From Rhizobiaceae bacterium (GTDB taxonomy: Bacteria; Pseudomonadota; Alphaproteobacteria; Rhizobiales; Rhizobiaceae): DNA of 64,000 nt. Below, piece by piece: positions 1 to 9,238 of the stretch (the stretch's first letter is position 1; the number at the start of each line of letters is the position of its first letter). The stretch lies in the NCBI GenBank assembly GCA_017643025.1, contig JAEPOG010000003.1, positions 186,001-250,000 of the forward strand, given 5' to 3'. The position numbers and the translations under genes were made by a program. The notes under the pieces are model-generated. The model saw only the letters and a program-made list of their open reading frames with translations, did no database searches and was not told the origin of the DNA.

Positions 1-21
1 AAGCTCGGTATTCGCCGCTAA
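1..21 (+). CDS. rpsO: 30S ribosomal protein S15, C-terminal end only
   Basis: Only the last six codons (Lys-Leu-Gly-Ile-Arg-Arg) and a TAA stop are in the window. This matches the usual C-terminus of S15, an early 16S rRNA-binding protein of the small subunit. The next gene is pnp, giving the conserved rpsO-pnp order, which supports the call despite the short stretch. The rest of the gene lies upstream of the window. Confidence 0.85.
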   Translation, partial: KLGIRR

Positions 22-371
22 CTAGCCATGATGGCGGGCGGCATCGCCGCTCGCCATCGCGGCAAACCGGCCGCTTCTCGCGGCCACCCCAGCGCCACCG
101 AGACATATTGGACCGGCGGTGCGATCCCAGGACCGGGTCATGGGGCAGGATTGCAGGCAGCTCCGCGCGTATCGCGCGGCAATGGAGCTTCCCGTTGTCT
201 TGCCCGTGGCTCGTTCCGGACCTCCGGCTCCGCGCGTGCGGCGCCCGGCAGGTTCGATGATAACGGCGACGCCGTAATGCGCGGAATGGTCCGCGATGGC
301 GACACCGTGAACGAAGCAGGGGAAGTCCGATGTGCCCGACCGGCGCATGCTTCCCCCATTGAGGACAAGGT
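22..371 (+). promoter_or_regulatory. rpsO-pnp spacer and pnp leader
   Basis: These 350 bases hold no convincing gene. They contain three inverted repeats that could fold in RNA (30-58, 69-85 and 280-295). The pnp ribosome binding site, GAGG at 361-364, lies seven bases before the ATG. In Escherichia coli the equivalent spacer carries the rpsO terminator and an RNase III stem-loop through which PNPase represses its own synthesis. A similar role here is inference from position and structure. No clear promoter boxes were recognised. Confidence 0.6.
30..58 (+). promoter_or_regulatory. strong 13-bp hairpin just after rpsO
   Basis: The arm at 30-42 (GATGGCGGGCGGC) pairs with 46-58 (GCCGCTCGCCATC) over 13 base pairs, one of them a G-U wobble, with a three-base loop. 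It begins nine bases after the rpsO stop. No run of T follows, so it is not a standard Rho-independent terminator. It is more likely a processing or 3'-end-protecting structure of the rpsO transcript, or part of pnp control. Confidence 0.6.
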
Positions 372-2513
372 ATGTTCAAGCATCACAAAGTTGAAATGGA
401 GTGGGGCGGACGTCCGCTCACTCTCGAAACCGGCAAGATCGCACGTCAGGCTGACGGCGCTGTGCTTGCCACCTACGGCGAGACCGTGGTTCTCGCCACC
501 GTCGTGTCGGAAAAGCAGCCGAAGCCCGGCTTCGATTTCTTTCCGCTGACCGTCAATTACCAGGAAAAGACCTTCGCAGCCGGCAAGATTCCCGGCGGCT
601 TCTTCAAGCGCGAAGGCCGGCCGAGCGAGAAGGAAACGCTTACCTCGCGCCTGATCGACCGCCCGATCCGTCCGCTTTTCGCCGATGGCTACAAGAACGA
701 CACCCAGGTGGTTCTTACCGTGCTCCAGCACGATCTGGAGAACGACCCGGACGTGCTTGCGATGGTCGCGGCTTCCGCCGCGCTGACCCTTTCGGGCGTG
801 CCCTTCATGGGTCCGATCGGCGCCGCGCGCGTTGGCTACATCGCTGGTGAGTATGTGCTCAATCCGCATATCGACGAGATGCCGGAATCGAAGCTCGATC
901 TGGTCGTTGCCGGTACCGGCGACGCCGTGATGATGGTTGAGTCCGAAGCGCATGAGCTCTCCGAGGAAGTCATGCTCGGCGCGGTGACATTTGGCCACAA
1001 GGCGTTCCAGCCGGTGATCGACGCGATCATCAAGCTGGCCGAAGCCGCCGCCAAGGAGCCGCGCGAGCACGAGCCGGCGGACCTGTCGGAGCTCGAGGGC
1101 GAGATGCTGAAGCTCGTCGAGGGCGAGCTGCGCGAAGCCTACAAGATCACCGACAAGCAGCAGCGCTACGCCGCCGTTGACGCGGTGAAGGCCAAGGTGA
1201 AGGAAGCCTTCACGCCGGCCGAGGGCGAAGAAGCGAAATGGACCGGCGAGCAGGTCGGTTCGGTGTTCAAGGAACTGCAGGCGAAGATCGTCCGCTGGAA
1301 CATCCTCGACACCGGCAGCCGCATCGACGGCCGCGACCTGAAGACCGTTCGTCCGATCGTGTCGGAAGTCGGCGTTCTGCCGCGCACTCACGGCTCGGCC
1401 GTGTTCACCCGCGGCGAGACGCAGGCGGTGGTTGTCGCCACGCTGGGTACCGGCGAGGACGAGCAGTTCGTGGATGCCCTCACCGGCACCTACAAAGAGA
1501 CCTTCATGCTGCACTACAATTTCCCGCCCTATTCGGTGGGTGAGACGGGCCGCATGGGTTCTCCGGGACGCCGCGAGATCGGCCACGGCAAGCTTGCCTG
1601 GCGGGCCATCCACCCGATGCTGCCGGCCGCCGAGCAGTTCCCCTACACGCTGCGCGTGGTGTCCGAGATCACCGAATCCAACGGCTCATCGTCGATGGCG
1701 ACGGTCTGCGGCACCTCGCTGGCCCTGATGGACGCAGGCGTTCCGCTGGCCAAGCCGGTGGCGGGCATCGCCATGGGCCTGATCAAGGAAGGCGAGCGCT
1801 TCGCGGTTCTCTCCGACATTCTCGGTGACGAGGACCACCTCGGCGACATGGACTTCAAGGTCGCCGGCACCGTGGACGGCATCACCTCGCTCCAGATGGA
1901 CATCAAGATTTCCGGCATCACCGAGGAGATCATGAAGGTCGCTCTGGATCAGGCGAAGGGCGGCCGCGCTCACATCCTGAGCGAGATGGCCAAGGCAATC
2001 TCCGAAGGCCGTTCGGAACTCGGCGAGTTTGCGCCACGCATCGAGGTCATGACCATCCCGACCGACAAGATCCGCGACGTGATCGGCACCGGCGGCAAGG
2101 TGATCCGCGAGATCGTCGAAAAGACCGGCGCCAAGATCAACATCGAGGACGACGGCACGGTGAAGATCGCATCGTCGAACGCCAAGGAGATCGAGGCGGC
2201 GAAGAAGTGGATTCACTCGCTGACGGCAGAGCCGGAAGTGGGCGAAATCTATGAAGGCACGGTCGTCAAGACCGCCGACTTCGGCGCCTTCGTCAACTTC
2301 TTCGGTCCGAAGGACGGCTTGGTGCACATTTCGCAGCTCGCGCAGGAGCGCGTCGGCAAGACCACGGACGTCGTCAAGGAAGGCGACAAGGTCTTCGTCA
2401 AGCTGATGGGCTTCGACGAGCGCGGCAAGGTTCGCCTGTCGATGAAGGTCGTCGACCAGGAGACCGGCAAGGAACTCGCCCGCGAGAAGAAGGCCGAGGA
2501 AACCGACGCCTGA
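372..2513 (+). CDS. pnp: polynucleotide phosphorylase (PNPase)
   Basis: A 713-residue 3'-to-5' phosphorolytic exoribonuclease that degrades mRNA and, with RNase E, forms part of the cytoplasmic degradosome. The order is typical: first RNase PH domain (about 10-145), helical linker (150-235), second RNase PH domain (about 310-460), a KH domain with the GTGG loop near residue 570, and a C-terminal S1 domain (about 620-690). Length is normal for the family. The ATG at 372 starts the conserved [14 protein letters not shown]-terminus and has GAGG seven bases upstream. It follows rpsO and ends at a strong terminator. Confidence 0.98.
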   Translation: MFKHHKVEMEWGGRPLTLETGKIARQADGAVLATYGETVVLATVVSEKQPKPGFDFFPLTVNYQEKTFAAGKIPGGFFKREGRPSEKETLTSRLIDRPIRPLFADGYKNDTQVVLTVLQHDLENDPDVLAMVAASAALTLSGVPFMGPIGAARVGYIAGEYVLNPHIDEMPESKLDLVVAGTGDAVMMVESEAHELSEEVMLGAVTFGHKAFQPVIDAIIKLAEAAAKEPREHEPADLSELEGEMLKLVEGELREAYKITDKQQRYAAVDAVKAKVKEAFTPAEGEEAKWTGEQVGSVFKELQAKIVRWNILDTGSRIDGRDLKTVRPIVSEVGVLPRTHGSAVFTRGETQAVVVATLGTGEDEQFVDALTGTYKETFMLHYNFPPYSVGETGRMGSPGRREIGHGKLAWRAIHPMLPAAEQFPYTLRVVSEITESNGSSSMATVCGTSLALMDAGVPLAKPVAGIAMGLIKEGERFAVLSDILGDEDHLGDMDFKVAGTVDGITSLQMDIKISGITEEIMKVALDQAKGGRAHILSEMAKAISEGRSELGEFAPRIEVMTIPTDKIRDVIGTGGKVIREIVEKTGAKINIEDDGTVKIASSNAKEIEAAKKWIHSLTAEPEVGEIYEGTVVKTADFGAFVNFFGPKDGLVHISQLAQERVGKTTDVVKEGDKVFVKLMGFDERGKVRLSMKVVDQETGKELAREKKAEETDA

Positions 2514-2538
2514 TCTAACGCGGATCGTGTAAGACAGA

Positions 2539-2569
2539 CGGGCGCGACCGAAAGGCCGCGCCCGTTTTT
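2539..2569 (+). terminator. Rho-independent terminator of pnp
   Basis: An eight-base stem, CGGGCGCG at 2539-2546 paired with CGCGCCCG at 2557-2564, can be extended inside by CC/GG closing a GAAA loop. Five T follow at 2565-2569. It lies 25 bases after the pnp stop and before the next start, so it should end the rpsO-pnp transcript. Confidence 0.9.
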
Positions 2570-2593
2570 CGTTCGAGGCGAGCAGAGGAATAG

Positions 2594-3604
2594 ATGGACA
2601 GCCGTCCGGCGATAGCGCTGCATCCGTTTGAAACGGGCATGGTCGACCTGCCGAATTCGGGCGCGCGTGGGCTCATGCTCAACGCGCTTCCGGGTATGCG
2701 CCGACCGGAAGGTTTTAAGGCCGAGCTGGCGCTTGTTCAGGACCTCAGGCCGCTCTTCCTGCCCCTCCAGACAACCGGGCACGAAATTTCGCCGGAACCG
2801 GAGGGCTCGGATTACGACCTTTCCATCGCGCTTTGCGGCAGGCACCGGCGCCAGAACGAGCTCTGGGTAGCCCAGGCACTTGAGCGCACCCGCTCCGGCG
2901 GACTGATCGTCGTCGCAGGCGGCAAGACCGATGGCATCGCCAGCCTGAAGAAGCGTGTCGGATCGCTCGTCGAACTCGCGGGTTCGGAGTCGAAATATCA
3001 CGGCGTCGTCTTCTGGCTGACAAGGCCGAGGGACGCTGATGACGCCATCGACGCCCTGACGCCACCGCCCGGTCTCGTCGACGGTCGGTTCGTCACAGGC
3101 GCTGGCATGTTTTCGGCGGACCGTGTCGATCCGGGCTCCCGCCTCCTGGCCGAAAGCCTGCCGGCCGACCTGAAGGGCGCCGCCGCTGACTTCGGCGCTG
3201 GCTGGGGCTACCTCTCGGCGGCATTGGCAGAACGCCACGCCATGGCGTCGATCGACCTCTACGAGGCCTCGCACGCGGCGCTGGAAGCAGCGAAGGTGAA
3301 CATGAACAAGGTCGGCCCGGACGTGGCGCGCCGCTATTTCTGGCACGATCTGCTGGCCGAGCCGATGGTCCACCGTTACGACGTGATCGTCATGAACCCG
3401 CCATTCCATCAGGGGCGGGCGGCGGAGCCTGAAATCGGAATCGCGATGGTCAAGGCAGCACTGGGCGCTCTCAAGAAGGGCGGGCGCTTGTTCATGGTAG
3501 CCAACAAGGGATTGCCCTACGAGAACATTCTCAAGGCCGAAGCCGCATCATATGGAGAGCTGGCGCAGGACGCGCGCTTTCGCGTCCTGATGGCTTCGAA
3601 ATAG
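2594..3604 (+). CDS. RsmC-like class I SAM-dependent methyltransferase
   Basis: A 336-residue protein resembling the RsmC/RlmG family, which methylate the exocyclic amine of guanine in ribosomal RNA. The C-terminal half is a Rossmann-type methyltransferase: an SAM-binding motif rich in Gly near residue 200 (ADFGAGWGYL) and the NPPF catalytic tetrad near residue 267, diagnostic of N-methylation of a base. The N-terminal half is the degenerate methyltransferase-like domain usual for RsmC. Start: ATG after GAGGAATAG. It has its own unit after the pnp terminator. The exact rRNA target cannot be read from sequence. Confidence 0.8.
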   Translation: MDSRPAIALHPFETGMVDLPNSGARGLMLNALPGMRRPEGFKAELALVQDLRPLFLPLQTTGHEISPEPEGSDYDLSIALCGRHRRQNELWVAQALERTRSGGLIVVAGGKTDGIASLKKRVGSLVELAGSESKYHGVVFWLTRPRDADDAIDALTPPPGLVDGRFVTGAGMFSADRVDPGSRLLAESLPADLKGAAADFGAGWGYLSAALAERHAMASIDLYEASHAALEAAKVNMNKVGPDVARRYFWHDLLAEPMVHRYDVIVMNPPFHQGRAAEPEIGIAMVKAALGALKKGGRLFMVANKGLPYENILKAEAASYGELAQDARFRVLMASK

Positions 3605-3629
3605 GGGACAACCGACAGGTCGCCTGCGC

Positions 3630-5162
3630 CTAGTGCAGGTTGACGACCTTCCGTTCGGCTTCCGGAGCGTGGTTGATGACCAGCGGTTCCGGGCGACCGT
3701 AGAAATAGCCTTGCACCACATCGCAGCCTGCAGCACGCAGCAGCGTTGCCTGGCTCTCCGTCTCCACGCCCTCGGCGATGGTGTGCACGCCGAGCGCCCG
3801 CGACAGGCCGACGATGGTGGAAACAACCGCGCCGGAGCTCGAGTCATTTTCCATGCGAGCGACGAAGGAGCGGTCGATTTTCAGCTTCTGGAACGAGAAG
3901 TCGATCAGGTAGCTGAGGTTCGAGTAGCCGGTGCCGAAATCGTCGACGGCGACCGAAATGCCCATTTCGGACAGTTCCTTGAGAACCTTGGCCGCGCGCT
4001 CGCGGTCCTGCATCATCGCGGTCTCGGTGACTTCCAGCTCGAGCTTGGCCGGTTTCACGCCGGTCTCGCGCATGATTGTGCGGACAAGTGAGACGAAATC
4101 CTTGGTCATGAACTGCACCGGCGAGATGTTGACCGCGACGAAGCAGTCGTCAGGCAGCATGCAGGCGTCTGTGCAGGCCTTGCGCAGCACCCATTCGCCG
4201 ATCGGCACGATCATGCCGGTTTCCTCGGCGATGGGGATGAATTCCATCGGCGCAATCATGCCGCGCGTGGGGTGGCGCCAGCGGATCAGCGCCTCGTAGC
4301 CGATCACGCGCTGGCTCGTCAGGTCCATCTGCGGCTGATAGTGCAGCTCGAAATCGCCGCGCTTGAAAGCGGAGTGCAGTTCCGACTCTACCCACTGGCG
4401 ATGCTCGGCGACCTTGCCCATGTCGGGATGGAAGACGGCCCAGCTTGCAACGCCCAGGGCTCGCGCCTGTTGCAGAGCCAGGTTGGAGCGGCGTAGGAGC
4501 ACGATCGGGTCGTTGCCGTCCTTCGGCATCGCGACGATGCCCACCGAAAGGTTGATCGATTGCAGGTGCGTCGTCAGCTGATACGGCTTCATCATGGCCT
4601 CGATCAGCGTTTCGACGAATTGGTTGATCGGCGTCGGCGACTTGCTGTCCGGCAGCAAAACACCGAATTGCCCGGCGCCGATACGGCCGGTTTCGATGCC
4701 TTCCGGCAGGTTTTCGCGCAGCCTCTCTGCAAACAGCTTGATGAGTTCGTCACCCTGCTGATAGCCGATTGAATCGTTGATGTGCTTGAAGCGGTCGATG
4801 TCGATGTCGATCAGGTAGACTGGCTCGCCGGTCTTCGACGTGGATATGGCCGCCTCGGCGATCTTGCCGATCATCGCGGTGCGGGTATTGAGGCCGGTCA
4901 GCTTGTCGATCTGCGTTTCGCGGAAGACATAGCTCGCGGATTCATCGACACCGGCGAAAAACGACAGCGAAGAGCTTGCCGCGGCCAGCGCGCAGAGCGA
5001 TGCGATGATCGCGCCAATCACCTCTGACGGCATACCGGCGATCTGGTCGCCCATGCCATAGCGCAGACCCCACAGCCCGATGATGAAGCTGCCTACGCCG
5101 GCAGCTGCAATCGTCAGCAGCCGAAATACAGGTGTGCGGAAGGGATGACTTGTCTCTTGCAT
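3630..5162 (-). CDS. membrane GGDEF-EAL protein, probable c-di-GMP phosphodiesterase
   Basis: A 510-residue protein with two N-terminal membrane segments (about 12-32 and 45-65), a GGDEF-type domain (about 80-235) and an EAL domain (about 250-500). In the GGDEF domain the signature position reads GAGQF in place of GGDEF, so cyclase activity is probably lost. The EAL domain keeps EALIRW, the DDFGTGYS loop, KIDRSF and EGVE, the residues expected for magnesium binding and hydrolysis of cyclic di-GMP. The likely role is a membrane-bound phosphodiesterase with a regulatory pseudo-cyclase domain. It is co-directional with fabI but separated by 98 bases, probably with its own promoter. Confidence 0.88.
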   Translation of the reverse strand: MQETSHPFRTPVFRLLTIAAAGVGSFIIGLWGLRYGMGDQIAGMPSEVIGAIIASLCALAAASSSLSFFAGVDESASYVFRETQIDKLTGLNTRTAMIGKIAEAAISTSKTGEPVYLIDIDIDRFKHINDSIGYQQGDELIKLFAERLRENLPEGIETGRIGAGQFGVLLPDSKSPTPINQFVETLIEAMMKPYQLTTHLQSINLSVGIVAMPKDGNDPIVLLRRSNLALQQARALGVASWAVFHPDMGKVAEHRQWVESELHSAFKRGDFELHYQPQMDLTSQRVIGYEALIRWRHPTRGMIAPMEFIPIAEETGMIVPIGEWVLRKACTDACMLPDDCFVAVNISPVQFMTKDFVSLVRTIMRETGVKPAKLELEVTETAMMQDRERAAKVLKELSEMGISVAVDDFGTGYSNLSYLIDFSFQKLKIDRSFVARMENDSSSGAVVSTIVGLSRALGVHTIAEGVETESQATLLRAAGCDVVQGYFYGRPEPLVINHAPEAERKVVNLH

Positions 5163-5250
5163 ACAAACTGCCCCATTCGAGGGCTGTATGTAGCGGAAAT
5201 ATCCTTAGAAAGCGTTTCCGCGACTGATTCCAATTTAACAGAAGCGTTTG

Positions 5251-6063
5251 CTAATTTGCGTTGGAATCAAAGCGCTTAAGCTCTTCCAGGGTCGGCATGG
5301 AAACCACATGGTAACCACTATCGACATAGTGGATCTCGCCGGTCACCCCTCCAGACAGGTCGGAAAGAAGATAAAGCGCCGAGCCTCCGACTTCGTCCAG
5401 TGTAACGGCCTTCCTGAGCGGAGAATTACGCTGCTGAAACGAAAACATATAGCGTGCGTCGGCGATGCCGGCGCCCGCAAGCGTGCGGACGGGACCTGCT
5501 GACAACCCATTGACGCGGATGCCGCGCGGACCGTAGTCGGCCGCGAGATAGCGGACGCTGGCCTCGAGGCCGGCCTTGGCAACGCCCATGACATTGTAGT
5601 TGGGCATGACCCTCGTGGACCCGGCATATGTCATGGTGATCATGCTGCCGCCGTCGGGCATCAGGGCCGCAGCGCCTCGCGCCATCTCCGTGAAGGAATA
5701 GCAGGAGATGAGCATGGTGCGGCTGAAGTTCTCCCGGCTCGTATCCGCGTAAAGGCCTTTCAGTTCGTTCTTGTCGGAGAAGCCGATGGCGTGAACGAGG
5801 AAGTCCAGCTTGCCCCATTCGTTGCCCAGGGTTTCGAAAACTGCATCGACGGAGGCGCTGTCTTCCACGTCGCACGGCAGCGCAAGGCGGCTGCCCAGCT
5901 GCTCCGCAAGCGGCTTTACCCGCCGGCCGAACGCATCGCCCTGATAGGTGACCGCGATTTCGGCGCCGTGTTCGTGGAGCTTGCGGGCGATCCCCCACGC
6001 AATCGAATGATCGTTCGCAATGCCCGTGACGAGGCCGCGGCGCCCCTTCATCAATCCGTCCAT
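5251..6063 (-). CDS. fabI: enoyl-[acyl-carrier-protein] reductase (NADH)
   Basis: A 270-residue short-chain dehydrogenase-like reductase that performs the last reduction of each fatty acid elongation cycle. The N-terminal nucleotide-binding motif reads GIANDHSIAWGIA, typical of FabI rather than of general dehydrogenases. The catalytic Tyr-x6-Lys is visible as YNVMGVAK near residue 160. It is the last gene of fabA-fabB-fabI on the minus strand, 12 bases after fabB, and is surely co-transcribed. Length is normal (about 260-275 residues). Confidence 0.96.
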   Translation of the reverse strand: MDGLMKGRRGLVTGIANDHSIAWGIARKLHEHGAEIAVTYQGDAFGRRVKPLAEQLGSRLALPCDVEDSASVDAVFETLGNEWGKLDFLVHAIGFSDKNELKGLYADTSRENFSRTMLISCYSFTEMARGAAALMPDGGSMITMTYAGSTRVMPNYNVMGVAKAGLEASVRYLAADYGPRGIRVNGLSAGPVRTLAGAGIADARYMFSFQQRNSPLRKAVTLDEVGGSALYLLSDLSGGVTGEIHYVDSGYHVVSMPTLEELKRFDSNAN

Positions 6064-6075
6064 GAAGCGGTCCTG

Positions 6076-7296
6076 TTATCCGTTGAAGCGGCGCATGACG
6101 AGCGTGGCGTTGGTGCCGCCGAACCCGAACGAGTTGGAAAGCGCCGTGTCGAACTGCGCATTGTCGATCCGGCTGCGCACGATCGGCATACCCTCGAACT
6201 CCGGGTCGAGTTCCTCGACATGCGCGCTCTCGCCAATGAAGCCGGCTTGCATCATCAGGATGGAGTAAATGGCCTCCTGCACGCCGGCGCCGCCCAGGCA
6301 GTGGCCCGTAAGAGACTTGGTGGAGGCGACATGCGGGATGTCGTTGCCGAACACCTCCCGGATGGCGGCGACCTCGCGGCTGTCGCCAACCGGTGTGGAG
6401 GTGCCGTGCGTGTTGATGTAGTCGACATGGCCATCGACGGTGGCCAGCGCCTGCTTCATGCAGCGGACCGCGCCTTCGCCCGACGGAGCCACCATGTCGT
6501 AGCCGTCGGAAGTCGCGCCATAACCGACGATCTCGCAATAGATCTTGGCGCCGCGCGCCTTGGCGTGTTCGAGCTCTTCGAGCACCAGCACGCCGGCGCC
6601 GCCGGCGATAACGAAACCATCGCGGTTGGCGTCATAGGCGCGAGACGCCTTGGCGGGCGTGTCGTTGTACTTGGACGACATGGCGCCCATGGCGTCGAAC
6701 AGGTTCGACATGGTCCAGTCGAGGTCCTCGTGGCCGCCGGCGAACATGACGTCCTGCTTGCCCCACTGGATCAGTTCGGCTGCGTTGCCGACGCAGTGCG
6801 CCGAGGTGGAACAGGCCGACGAGATCGAATAGTTGACGCCGTGGATCTTGAACCAGGTTGCGAGTGTCGCCGACGCGGTCGACGACATCGCCTTCGGCAC
6901 GGCGAACGGGCCGATGCGCTTGGGGCTGCCGTTCTTTTCCGTGATTTCCGCCGCTTCGACGATGGTGCGCGTGGATGGTCCGCCGGAGCCCATCACGATG
7001 CCGGTGCGCTCGTTGGTGATGTCGCCTTCTTCGAGGCCGGAGTCTGTGATCGCCTGCTGCATGGCGACATGGTTCCAGGCGCCGCCCTTCGACAGAAAGC
7101 GCATGGCGCGACGGTCCACCAGCTCGGTCGGGTCGAGCTTTGGCGCGCCCCACACCTGGCATTTGAAGCCGTGATTGGCGAAATCGTCCGAGAAGGTAAT
7201 CCCGGATTTGGCGTGGCGCAGCGACTCAGTGACCTCGGCTGCATCATTGCCGATCGAGGACACGACCCCGAGGCCGGTAACGACGACTCGTCTCAT
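6076..7296 (-). CDS. fabB: beta-ketoacyl-ACP synthase I
   Basis: A 406-residue condensing enzyme that elongates the cis-3-decenoyl intermediate made by FabA and so commits carbon to unsaturated fatty acids. The thiolase-fold triad is visible: Cys in [10 protein letters not shown], His in [11 protein letters not shown] and His in TGHCLGGAG. The ATG at 7296 opens a typical [17 protein letters not shown]-terminus. It lies between fabA (48 bases upstream) and fabI (12 bases downstream). Confidence 0.97.
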   Translation of the reverse strand: MRRVVVTGLGVVSSIGNDAAEVTESLRHAKSGITFSDDFANHGFKCQVWGAPKLDPTELVDRRAMRFLSKGGAWNHVAMQQAITDSGLEEGDITNERTGIVMGSGGPSTRTIVEAAEITEKNGSPKRIGPFAVPKAMSSTASATLATWFKIHGVNYSISSACSTSAHCVGNAAELIQWGKQDVMFAGGHEDLDWTMSNLFDAMGAMSSKYNDTPAKASRAYDANRDGFVIAGGAGVLVLEELEHAKARGAKIYCEIVGYGATSDGYDMVAPSGEGAVRCMKQALATVDGHVDYINTHGTSTPVGDSREVAAIREVFGNDIPHVASTKSLTGHCLGGAGVQEAIYSILMMQAGFIGESAHVEELDPEFEGMPIVRSRIDNAQFDTALSNSFGFGGTNATLVMRRFNG

Positions 7297-7344
7297 CTTG
7301 CTCTCCCTTGGCCGGTTTGCCGGCCGGCCTCAAGCGATTGGAAT

Positions 7345-7857
7345 TCAGGAACCCTGTTGCGCGAGCCCAACCCTCAGGTCGGTCGCCTTGTAAATCTGCT
7401 CGCCGTCGGCTTTGACGAAGCCATCGGCGATGCCAAGGACAAGCCGGCCGCGCATGACGCGTTTGAAGTCGACGCCGTATTCGACGAGCTTGGTGGCAGG
7501 CGTGATCATGCCCTTGAACTTCACCTCGCCGGTCGAAAGCGCCATGCCCTTGCCCGGCAGGCCGAGCCATCCGAGGAAGAAGCCGGTCATTTGCCAGAGT
7601 GCATCCAGTCCGAGGCATCCCGGCATGACTGGATTGCCCGGGAAATGGCACTCGAAGAACCACAAATCAGGCTTGATCTGGAAGTCCGCGCGGATCAGGC
7701 CCTTGCCGAACTCGCCGCCTTCTTCGGCAATCTCCGTGATGCGGTCGAACATGAGCATTGGAGGTGCTGGAAGCTGCGCATTGCCGGGTCCGAAAAGGTC
7801 GCCCTGGGCGCATGCCAGCAGGTCGTCGTAGCCGTAGCTCGATTTGCGTTCCGCCAT
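7345..7857 (-). CDS. fabA: 3-hydroxydecanoyl-ACP dehydratase/isomerase
   Basis: A 170-residue hot-dog fold enzyme that dehydrates 3-hydroxydecanoyl-ACP and isomerises trans-2 to cis-3-decenoyl-ACP, the branch point of anaerobic unsaturated fatty acid synthesis. The active-site His lies in [10 protein letters not shown], with the partner acid in GLDALWQ. I chose the ATG at 7857 because [13 protein letters not shown] is the conserved start and GAGGAA stands just upstream; the open frame runs 50 codons further 5' without family similarity. First gene of fabA-fabB-fabI, divergent from irr. Confidence 0.95.
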   Translation of the reverse strand: MAERKSSYGYDDLLACAQGDLFGPGNAQLPAPPMLMFDRITEIAEEGGEFGKGLIRADFQIKPDLWFFECHFPGNPVMPGCLGLDALWQMTGFFLGWLGLPGKGMALSTGEVKFKGMITPATKLVEYGVDFKRVMRGRLVLGIADGFVKADGEQIYKATDLRVGLAQQGS

Positions 7858-7990
7858 GAATTCCTCGTTGCCTCGCTGCCAGCCGTTGCCCGGCTCTTTG
7901 GTTCCGGCTTCCCTATCACAGACGTTTGCCCGCTGGAAACTGCGCATTGTCAATGCGGCGCCCATGCGGCATCCGGCTTTCGCGCCGCTA

Positions 7991-8019
7991 TTGATCGCGT
8001 TTGGCACACAAAATATATA
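7991..8019 (+). promoter_or_regulatory. putative irr promoter
   Basis: TTGATC (7991-7996) and TATATA (8014-8019) are separated by 17 bases, a plausible sigma-70 type -35/-10 pair facing irr about 80 bases upstream of its ATG. I did not see a clear iron-control element. Tentative. Confidence 0.4.
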
Positions 8020-8096
8020 GGTTTTGTGCTCATACTCCCAAAGAACGCCTGCGCGTCTGCTTGCGCGGGCGCCTGGAGTGGAACCGGAAGAGGAAA

Positions 8097-8519
8097 ATGA
8101 CGACAGAGTCCGGCGAATCGCGGGTCGAGCAGCGGGTCAGGCAAGCAGGATTGCGGCCGACCCGGCAGCGCGTGGCGCTGGCCGAACTGCTTTTCGCCAA
8201 GGGCAACCGTCATCTCTCGGCCGAGGAACTGCACGAAGAGGCGCAGCTGGCCGGCGTCGCCGTCTCGCTGGCGACGGTCTACAATTCACTGCATCAGTTT
8301 ACCGAAGCGGGGCTGTTGCGCATTCTGGCCGTCGAGGGTGCACGCACCTATTTCGACACCAACACATCCGACCACCATCACTTCTTCGTCGAAGACGAGA
8401 ACCTGCTGCTGGACATCGATAGCGGCGCCGTTTCGCTCGTCGACCTGCCCGAGCCGCCGGAGGGGATGGAAATCGCCAATGTCGACGTGATCGTCAGGCT
8501 GCGGCGCAAGCGCGGTTGA
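8097..8519 (+). CDS. irr: Irr, haem-responsive Fur-family iron regulator
   Basis: A 140-residue Fur-superfamily transcription regulator. In rhizobia Irr represses haem synthesis genes and controls iron uptake according to haem status. It shows the winged-helix part (GLRPTRQR to [11 protein letters not shown]) and the His cluster SDHHHFF at residues 93-95, a known haem-binding site of Irr. No N-terminal Cys-Pro haem regulatory motif of the Bradyrhizobium type is present. The ATG at 8097 follows GGAAGAGG; the frame opens earlier at a TTG but without family similarity. Divergence from fabA-fabB-fabI is common in rhizobia. Confidence 0.92.
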   Translation: MTTESGESRVEQRVRQAGLRPTRQRVALAELLFAKGNRHLSAEELHEEAQLAGVAVSLATVYNSLHQFTEAGLLRILAVEGARTYFDTNTSDHHHFFVEDENLLLDIDSGAVSLVDLPEPPEGMEIANVDVIVRLRRKRG

Positions 8520-8537
8520 CCCGCAGAGGCCTCGGCC

Positions 8538-9074
8538 CTAGTCGGCGATTGTTTCGCCCGGATACGCACCCCAGATCGTCGTCTGCCTGACCCAGCCACG
8601 GGCGCTCCCGAAATTCATCTCGCACCATTCGCCGTTGCAGATCTGGATGGTGCCGACGACTCCGGGTTCGAGCTCGGCGACAATGCGCGCCTCGTCTTCC
8701 GCCGAGGCGCGCAGCACGAGACGCGCGGTCTTTCCCCGCTGCCAGGGGGCGACGATGGCCGTGCGTTTGCCCGACAGCAGCGACTGGTTGATCCAGCCTT
8801 CGGTGCCGTCGGCGTCGCGGACGCGACGCCAGTTGTCGAATTCCTGAATGATCTCCATCGGCAGGCCCGACTTCAGATACATCCAGTCGATGGGATAGTT
8901 CAGGCCCGGTCCGATCCTGAGATTGACGCGGCTTGCCTTGAGGCTGACGAAGCGCGGCAACGGCAGGCCGCTCGGTCCGACCGATCCTGGCGGCGGCGGC
9001 CCGGCCGCATCGACAGCGGCTGGCATCAGAAGGAAAAGAGCGGCTGAAAGGCAGGTTGCCAGGCGAATTGGCAT
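8538..9074 (-). CDS. secreted bacterial SH3-domain protein
   Basis: About 178 residues with an N-terminal Sec signal (hydrophobic stretch LATCLSAALFLLMP, cleavage near AVDA-AG), a short Pro/Gly-rich linker and two SH3-like units: one around VNLRIGPGLNYP followed by WRRVRDADGTEGWI, and a second ending GWVRQTTIWG. Such domains usually bind cell-wall peptides, so a periplasmic role at the envelope is likely, but the substrate is unknown. The start could also be the ATG at 9104, ten codons earlier; I prefer 9074 because it gives a compact signal peptide. It is convergent with irr, 18 bases apart. Confidence 0.75.
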   Translation of the reverse strand: MPIRLATCLSAALFLLMPAAVDAAGPPPPGSVGPSGLPLPRFVSLKASRVNLRIGPGLNYPIDWMYLKSGLPMEIIQEFDNWRRVRDADGTEGWINQSLLSGKRTAIVAPWQRGKTARLVLRASAEDEARIVAELEPGVVGTIQICNGEWCEMNFGSARGWVRQTTIWGAYPGETIAD

Positions 9075-9238
9075 GGGTATTCCGTCACGGTTGATGGGCC
9101 GCATCAGACCCCTGCGCCTTGGCCCCTTTTTCTTTGTTTTCGGCGGACCGAGTTGATAGACAAAGAGGCCGGCACCGCTGAGAAGTGTCGCCTGTCTTGG
9201 TTAAAGAGGTCTCAACAGGACCCGTTTTTGAGGAAGCG

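Noticed and set aside
30..58. Rho-independent terminator of rpsO
   Set aside because: The stem is strong but no T run follows, so I record it as a structured RNA element rather than a terminator.
138..1613. A 491-codon open frame antisense to pnp
   Set aside because: It lies opposite a fully supported pnp, has no domain signature, and is the usual antisense shadow in GC-rich DNA.
5791..8100. A 769-codon open frame on the plus strand across fabI, fabB and fabA
   Set aside because: It is a GC-driven shadow of three well-supported genes on the other strand, with an unlikely composition and no recognisable domain.
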